Origin: Clostridiales bacterium
GTDB lineage: Bacteria > Bacillota > Clostridia > Christensenellales > UMGS416
Reading direction: 5' to 3'
Length of the DNA stretch: 8,084 bases
NCBI GenBank assembly: GCA_012515725.1
Contig: JAAYXU010000242.1
Location: forward strand, 1 to 8,084
In this document: positions 4,592-8,084 of the stretch, in pieces
How positions within the stretch are numbered: the stretch's first letter is position 1
Layout: every line of letters begins with the position of its first letter
Translations under genes and position numbers: made by a program
Notes under the pieces: model-generated
Told to the model about the DNA's origin: nothing
The model's input: only the letters and a program-made list of their open reading frames with translations
Databases searched by the model: none

Positions 4592-5632
4592 ATGATTGAG
4601 GACCGATTGACAGCAGCGGCGGAGCATACCGGAGACGCAGAGGCGGAGCTTTCGCTTCGTCCGAAGACCATGGACGCCTATATCGGACAGGCCAAGGCCA
4701 AGGAGCAGCTTTGCCTGTTCATAGAGGCGGCAAAGATGCGCGGAGAGTCACTCGACCACGTGCTGCTCTACGGCCCTCCGGGACTGGGCAAAACCACGCT
4801 GGCCAACATAATCGCGCACGAGATGGGCGTGCAGATACGCACGACCTCAGGCCCGGCGATCGAGCGCACAGGCGATCTTGCCGCGATACTTACAAATCTG
4901 CAGCCCGGCGACGTACTTTTCATCGACGAAATCCATCGGCTCAACAACAGCGTCGCCGAGGTGCTATATCCTGCGATGGAGGACTTCAAGCTCGACATCG
5001 TCATCGGTAAAGGCCCCGGCGCGCGCTCGATCCGGCTGGATCTTCCGCGCTTCACGCTGACGGGGGCCACCACCCGTGCCGGTATGCTCACGTCGCCGCT
5101 TCTCGACCGATTCGGTGTCGTGTGCAGGCTGGAGATATACACCTGCGAGGAGCTGGCGACGATCGTCATGCAGTCGGCGCGGGTGCTTACTACGCAGATA
5201 CAGGAGGACGGCGCTGTGGAAATAGCGCGCCGCTCCCGCGGAACCCCCCGCGTCGCGAACAGGCTGCTGCGCCGCGTGCGCGACTACGCCCAGATACGGG
5301 CCGGAGGCGTCATCGACAGGCAGGTAGCCCACGACGCACTCAACCTTCTTGAAGTGGACACGCTGGGACTCGACCATGTGGATCGGCGCATACTGCTCAC
5401 GATTATAGAGAAATTCGCGGGCGGGCCGGTTGGGCTGGATACGCTGGCCGCGGCGACCGGCGAGGAGGCAGTCACTATCGAGGACGTGTACGAGCCGTTC
5501 CTGCTTCAGCTTGGGTTCATCAACCGTACGCCCCGGGGCCGCGTCGCGATGCCGGGCGCATACCAGCACCTGGGCCTGCAGATTCCCGGCGGCGAGGGAG
5601 AAGAGCCGCAGCAGATGCGATTTATCCCATGA
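4592..5632 (+). CDS. ruvB: Holliday junction branch migration ATPase RuvB
   Basis: RuvB is the hexameric AAA+ helicase that drives branch migration with RuvA. The 346-aa protein is full length. Visible motifs are LRPKTMDAYIGQ (22-33), Walker A GPPGLGKT (61-68), Walker B VLFIDE (108-113), sensor 1 GATTRAGML (158-166), the arginine finger R173 in LLDRFG, and sensor 2 RGTPR (216-220). The C-terminal winged helix (about 262-336) has FAGGPVGLDTLAAATGE and PFLLQLGFINRTPRGR, which contact DNA. The ATG at 4592 follows AGGGGGG by 5 nt. Of its 26 isoleucines, 10 are coded by ATA, unusual in so GC-rich a gene and typical of the whole window. The stop overlaps the queA start by 4 nt (ATGA), implying translational coupling. 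Confidence 0.98.
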   Translation: MIEDRLTAAAEHTGDAEAELSLRPKTMDAYIGQAKAKEQLCLFIEAAKMRGESLDHVLLYGPPGLGKTTLANIIAHEMGVQIRTTSGPAIERTGDLAAILTNLQPGDVLFIDEIHRLNNSVAEVLYPAMEDFKLDIVIGKGPGARSIRLDLPRFTLTGATTRAGMLTSPLLDRFGVVCRLEIYTCEELATIVMQSARVLTTQIQEDGAVEIARRSRGTPRVANRLLRRVRDYAQIRAGGVIDRQVAHDALNLLEVDTLGLDHVDRRILLTIIEKFAGGPVGLDTLAAATGEEAVTIEDVYEPFLLQLGFINRTPRGRVAMPGAYQHLGLQIPGGEGEEPQQMRFIP

Positions 5633-6651
5633 AGACCCATGATTTTTACTATGAGCTGCCCCCCGAGCTCATCGCGCAGACCCCGATATCGCAGCGCGAT
5701 CAGAGCCGGCTCATGGTCTGCCACCGCGACGGAGGACGCGTCGAGCACCGGACGTTTCGTGACATCGTCGAATACATCCGCCCGGGCGACGCGCTGGTGC
5801 TCAACGAAACGCGCGTCATACCGGCTCGGCTCACAGGCCGGCGCGAGGACACAGGCGGCGCGATCGAGTTCCTGCTGCTGCGCCGACTGTCGGGACTCCG
5901 CTGGGAAGTGCTGGCCGGTCCGGCGCGACGGGCGGCTCCGGGCCGCAGGTTCCTGTTCGGCGGCGGGCTTGAGGCCACGGTCGCAGAGCGCCTGCCCGAG
6001 GGGCGGCGCATCGTAGACTTTACATGCGACGGCGTATTCGAGGAGGTTCTGGACCGCGTTGGCGCCATGCCGCTCCCCCCGTACATCCATGAGAAGCTGG
6101 CCGACCGGGAGCGCTATCAAACGGTATACGCGCGGGAAAGCGGCTCGGCCGCCGCGCCTACGGCGGGACTGCATTTTACGCCGGATCTCCTGGATACAAT
6201 AAGCAGGCGGGGAGCTCTCCTGGAAAAGGTGACGCTTCACGTGGGCCTTGGCACATTCCGTCCGGTCAAGACCGAAACCGTCGAGGAGCATATGATGCAC
6301 GCCGAATACTGCCGTCTGGACGCGGACACAGCCCGGCGCCTCAATGCGGCGCGGGAGCGTGGCGGACGCATCGTGTGCGTGGGCACTACGTCGGTCCGCA
6401 CGCTCGAGTCGGCGGCGGACGCGGACGGCCGCCTCGCGGCTTTTGACGGTATGACCGATATATTCATCTATCCGGGCTATCGTTTCCGCGCGGCAGACGC
6501 GCTCGTCACAAACTTCCATCTGCCCGAATCAACGCTTCTTATGATGGTCAGCGCACTGGCCGGACGGGAGCGCATACTGGACGTGTACCGGGAAGCCGTA
6601 GAACGGCGATACCGTTTTTTCAGCTTCGGCGACGCGATGCTGATACTCTAG
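5629..6651 (+). CDS. queA: S-adenosylmethionine:tRNA ribosyltransferase-isomerase QueA
   Basis: QueA transfers and isomerises the ribosyl part of S-adenosylmethionine onto preQ1 at tRNA position 34, giving epoxyqueuosine. The 340-aa protein is full length with all family blocks: FYYELPPELIAQTP (6-19), LVLNETRVIPARL (56-68), MPLPPYI (147-153), SAAAPTAGLHFT (173-184), HVGLGTFRPV (204-213), CVGTTSVRTLE (250-260), TDIFIYPGYRF (276-286), TNFHLPESTLLMMVSAL (294-310) and RFFSFGDAMLI (329-339). Its ATG overlaps the ruvB stop as ATGA, so ribosomes finishing ruvB probably re-initiate here. tgt, encoding the previous enzyme of the same pathway, follows directly. The presence of QueA implies that the organism handles preQ1 rather than only salvaging queuine. 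Confidence 0.98.
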   Translation: MKTHDFYYELPPELIAQTPISQRDQSRLMVCHRDGGRVEHRTFRDIVEYIRPGDALVLNETRVIPARLTGRREDTGGAIEFLLLRRLSGLRWEVLAGPARRAAPGRRFLFGGGLEATVAERLPEGRRIVDFTCDGVFEEVLDRVGAMPLPPYIHEKLADRERYQTVYARESGSAAAPTAGLHFTPDLLDTISRRGALLEKVTLHVGLGTFRPVKTETVEEHMMHAEYCRLDADTARRLNAARERGGRIVCVGTTSVRTLESAADADGRLAAFDGMTDIFIYPGYRFRAADALVTNFHLPESTLLMMVSALAGRERILDVYREAVERRYRFFSFGDAMLIL

Positions 6652-6654
6652 GAG
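6650..6654 (+). promoter_or_regulatory. Ribosome binding site setting the tgt start
   Basis: AGGAG overlaps the queA TAG stop and ends 5 nt before the ATG at 6660. An in-frame GTG at 6654 lies within this site and is therefore an unlikely start. Confidence 0.65.
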
Positions 6655-6659
6655 TGAAT

Positions 6660-7784
6660 ATGAGCTTTACATTCGAGGTAATCAAGACATGCGCCCGCTC
6701 CGGGGCGCGTCTGGGACGCCTGCACACGCCCCACGGCGATATCGATACGCCGGTATTCATGCCGGTGGGTACGCAGGCGACCGTCAAGGCCATGCTGCCC
6801 GACGAGGTCGATGCACTGGGGGCGCGCATCGTGCTGTCCAACACATACCATCTGTATCTGCGGCCCGGACACGAGCTTATCGCTCAGGCCGGGGGCTTGC
6901 ATCAGTTCATGAACTGGCATCACGCGATACTGACCGACAGCGGCGGCTTTCAGGTATTCAGCCTCGACGGGCTGCGCCGTATCCATGACGAAGGCGTTGA
7001 ATTCCGCTCCCATCTGGACGGCTCCCGGCATATGTTCACCCCGGAAAAATCCATCGAGATACAAAACGCGCTGGGGGCCGACATCATCATGGCGTTCGAC
7101 GAGTGCGCGCCCTATCCCGCTACGCACGAGTACGCGCGCGAGGCGATGGAGCGCACGACCGCCTGGGCCGCACGGTGCAAGGCCGCTCACCGGAGGGAGG
7201 ATCAGTCGCTCTTTGGCATCGTACAGGGCGGAACCTACGCGGATCTTCGGGCGCAGAGCGCCCGAGCGCTGACGGAGCTTGATTTCCCGGGTTACGGAAT
7301 CGGCGGTCTGAGCGTGGGCGAGCCCAAGCCGCTTATGTACGAGATGCTCGAAGCGCTGATGCCCGAGATGCCAGCGCACAAGCCCCGGTACCTGATGGGC
7401 GTGGGAAGCCCCGACTGCCTAGTGGAAGGCGCTCTGCGGGGCGTTGACATGTTCGACTGCGTGCTGCCCACGCGAACAGCCCGGACCGGTACGCTGATGA
7501 CATCGCGGGGAAGGCTCGTCATTCGCAACGCGCAGTACGCGCGGGACTTTGGCCCGCCCGACCCGGAATGCGGCTGCTATACGTGCCGCAATTATTCAAG
7601 GGCGTATTTGCGGCACCTTTTCAACACCGGAGAGATACTAGCCGCGCGGCTCGCTACCGGCCATAACCTCTACTTCCTCACGCATCTCATGAACGCGGTG
7701 CGCGAAGCTATTCGGGAGGACCGTCTTCCCGCGTTCCGGGACGAGTTCTTCGAAAAATATGGGTATGCCGGAGAAAATACGTAA
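6660..7784 (+). CDS. tgt: Queuine/preQ1 tRNA-guanine transglycosylase
   Basis: Tgt swaps guanine-34 of Asp, Asn, His and Tyr tRNAs for preQ1, the step before QueA. The 374-aa protein is complete. It shows TPVFMPVGTQATVKAM (30-45), LSNTYHLYLRPG (59-70), the general acid/base D93 in LTDSGGFQVFSL, DIIMAFDECAPYP (141-153), the substrate-pocket GIVQGG (186-191) and GIGGLSVGE (213-221). The nucleophile is D266 in GVDMFDCVLPTR. Zinc ligands C304, C306 and C309 sit in CGCYTC with H335 in GHNLYFL, the family spacing. The ATG at 6660 is chosen over GTG 6654 because AGGAG is correctly placed for it. It lies 8 nt after queA. The gene ends in TAA, and the 67-nt gap that follows has a possible promoter and no terminator. 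Confidence 0.98.
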   Translation: MSFTFEVIKTCARSGARLGRLHTPHGDIDTPVFMPVGTQATVKAMLPDEVDALGARIVLSNTYHLYLRPGHELIAQAGGLHQFMNWHHAILTDSGGFQVFSLDGLRRIHDEGVEFRSHLDGSRHMFTPEKSIEIQNALGADIIMAFDECAPYPATHEYAREAMERTTAWAARCKAAHRREDQSLFGIVQGGTYADLRAQSARALTELDFPGYGIGGLSVGEPKPLMYEMLEALMPEMPAHKPRYLMGVGSPDCLVEGALRGVDMFDCVLPTRTARTGTLMTSRGRLVIRNAQYARDFGPPDPECGCYTCRNYSRAYLRHLFNTGEILAARLATGHNLYFLTHLMNAVREAIREDRLPAFRDEFFEKYGYAGENT

Positions 7785-7792
7785 ACTCATCA

Positions 7793-7821
7793 TTGCTTTT
7801 ACGCTTATATTCCGGTATAGT
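7793..7821 (+). promoter_or_regulatory. Possible internal promoter before yajC
   Basis: TTGCTT (7793-7798), a 17-nt spacer and TATAGT (7816-7821, five of six matches to TATAAT). The -35 matches only in TTG. It would start yajC transcription near 7828, about 24 nt before the ATG, giving yajC expression independent of the ruv promoter. Confidence 0.45.
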
Positions 7822-7851
7822 AAAGAAAACCAACGAGGAAAGGTGAGTTCA

Positions 7852-8084
7852 ATGAGCGAGGAATTACAGGCTGTATTGGTGCAGATGGTATTGCCCATCG
7901 TTGCTTTGCTGGGCGTGTTCTACTTCCTGCTGCTTAGACCCCAGCAGAAGCAGCAGAAGAAGGTTCGTGAGATGCTGGCTGCTATCAAGGTGGGCGACCG
8001 CATCAAGACGATCGGCGGCATCTACGGACGCATCGTGAAAATCAAGGACGAGGATTATATCACGATCGAGGTGGGGCCCGACAA
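7852..8084 (+). CDS. yajC: Preprotein translocase subunit YajC (5' part, cut by window end)
   Basis: YajC is a small inner-membrane protein associated with SecDF and the SecYEG translocon. Seventy-seven codons are visible. They show a short N-terminus MSEELQAVLVQ, one transmembrane segment (about 12-29, MVLPIVALLGVFYFLLL), the signature RPQQKQQKK (30-38) just after the membrane, then the cytoplasmic part EMLAAIKVGDRIKTIGGIYGRIVKIKDEDYITIEV, which matches the family consensus on KxGDxVxTxGGIxGxV. YajC proteins are usually about 85-115 aa, so only the end is missing. The ATG at 7852 follows AGGTGA by 5 nt. yajC directly after tgt is the common bacterial order, usually followed by secD and secF. 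Confidence 0.95.
   Translation, partial: MSEELQAVLVQMVLPIVALLGVFYFLLLRPQQKQQKKVREMLAAIKVGDRIKTIGGIYGRIVKIKDEDYITIEVGPD

Noticed and set aside
3812..4671. Long antisense ORFs (247 and 271 codons) opposite ruvC, ruvA and the ruvB start
   Set aside because: They are mirror frames of clear ruv genes in GC-rich DNA, with Arg/Ser/Pro-rich or Leu/Arg-rich translations and no family match.
5506..6519. 337-codon antisense ORF opposite queA
   Set aside because: Shadow of an unambiguous full-length queA, with Arg/Ala-rich low-quality translation.
7638..7898. Leftward 86-codon ORF across the tgt end and yajC start
   Set aside because: Runs opposite two clear genes and the yajC promoter region, with no supporting motif.
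1..8084. Mobile element, CRISPR array, tRNA/rRNA gene or riboswitch
   Set aside because: No terminal inverted repeats, transposase motifs, regularly spaced repeats or recognisable structured RNA were seen on either strand.

Overview
The window looks like chromosomal DNA from a GC-rich member of the Clostridia (Firmicutes). The evidence is the gene order ruvC-ruvA-ruvB-queA-tgt-yajC, a PdaB-type sporulation deacetylase, a cell-wall protein with a PG_binding_1 repeat and a C-terminal domain I recall from clostridia, strong GGGAGG ribosome binding sites, and GTG/TTG starts. ATA is used heavily for isoleucine despite the GC richness (10 of 26 Ile codons in ruvB by my hand count), which fits a lineage such as Christensenellales; that placement is inference. 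No mobile element, CRISPR array, rRNA or tRNA gene is visible.

Layout. Positions 1-610 (+) hold the 3' end of the peptidoglycan-binding protein gene. It converges on a leftward block at 617-3283. In transcription order that block contains a possible micro-ORF, an MmcQ/YjbR-family gene, an unlisted 46-codon gene overlapping it by 4 nt, a 93-aa unknown gene, a PdaB-like polysaccharide deacetylase gene and a tandem OB-fold single-stranded-DNA-binding protein gene. A good sigma-A-type promoter with extended -10 lies at 3282-3310 (-). The rightward block starts from a TTGACA-17-TACTAT promoter at 3405-3433. It encodes the Holliday-junction resolvasome (RuvC, RuvA, RuvB), then two enzymes of queuosine tRNA modification (QueA, Tgt), then, after a possible internal promoter, the start of yajC (Sec translocase accessory), cut by the window end.

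How the genes work together. RuvA and RuvB form the branch-migration motor and RuvC cuts the junction. Tgt inserts preQ1 at the wobble base of GUN-anticodon tRNAs, and QueA adds the epoxycyclopentanediol precursor from S-adenosylmethionine. ruvB and queA share ATGA, implying coupled translation. The leftward genes have no obvious common pathway.

I do not see a strong case for an undescribed multi-gene system here. The most novel material is the chain of very small ORFs around the MmcQ/YjbR gene (two ATGA junctions plus a 12-codon leader) and the everted GTTC/GAAC repeat upstream of the ruv promoter.
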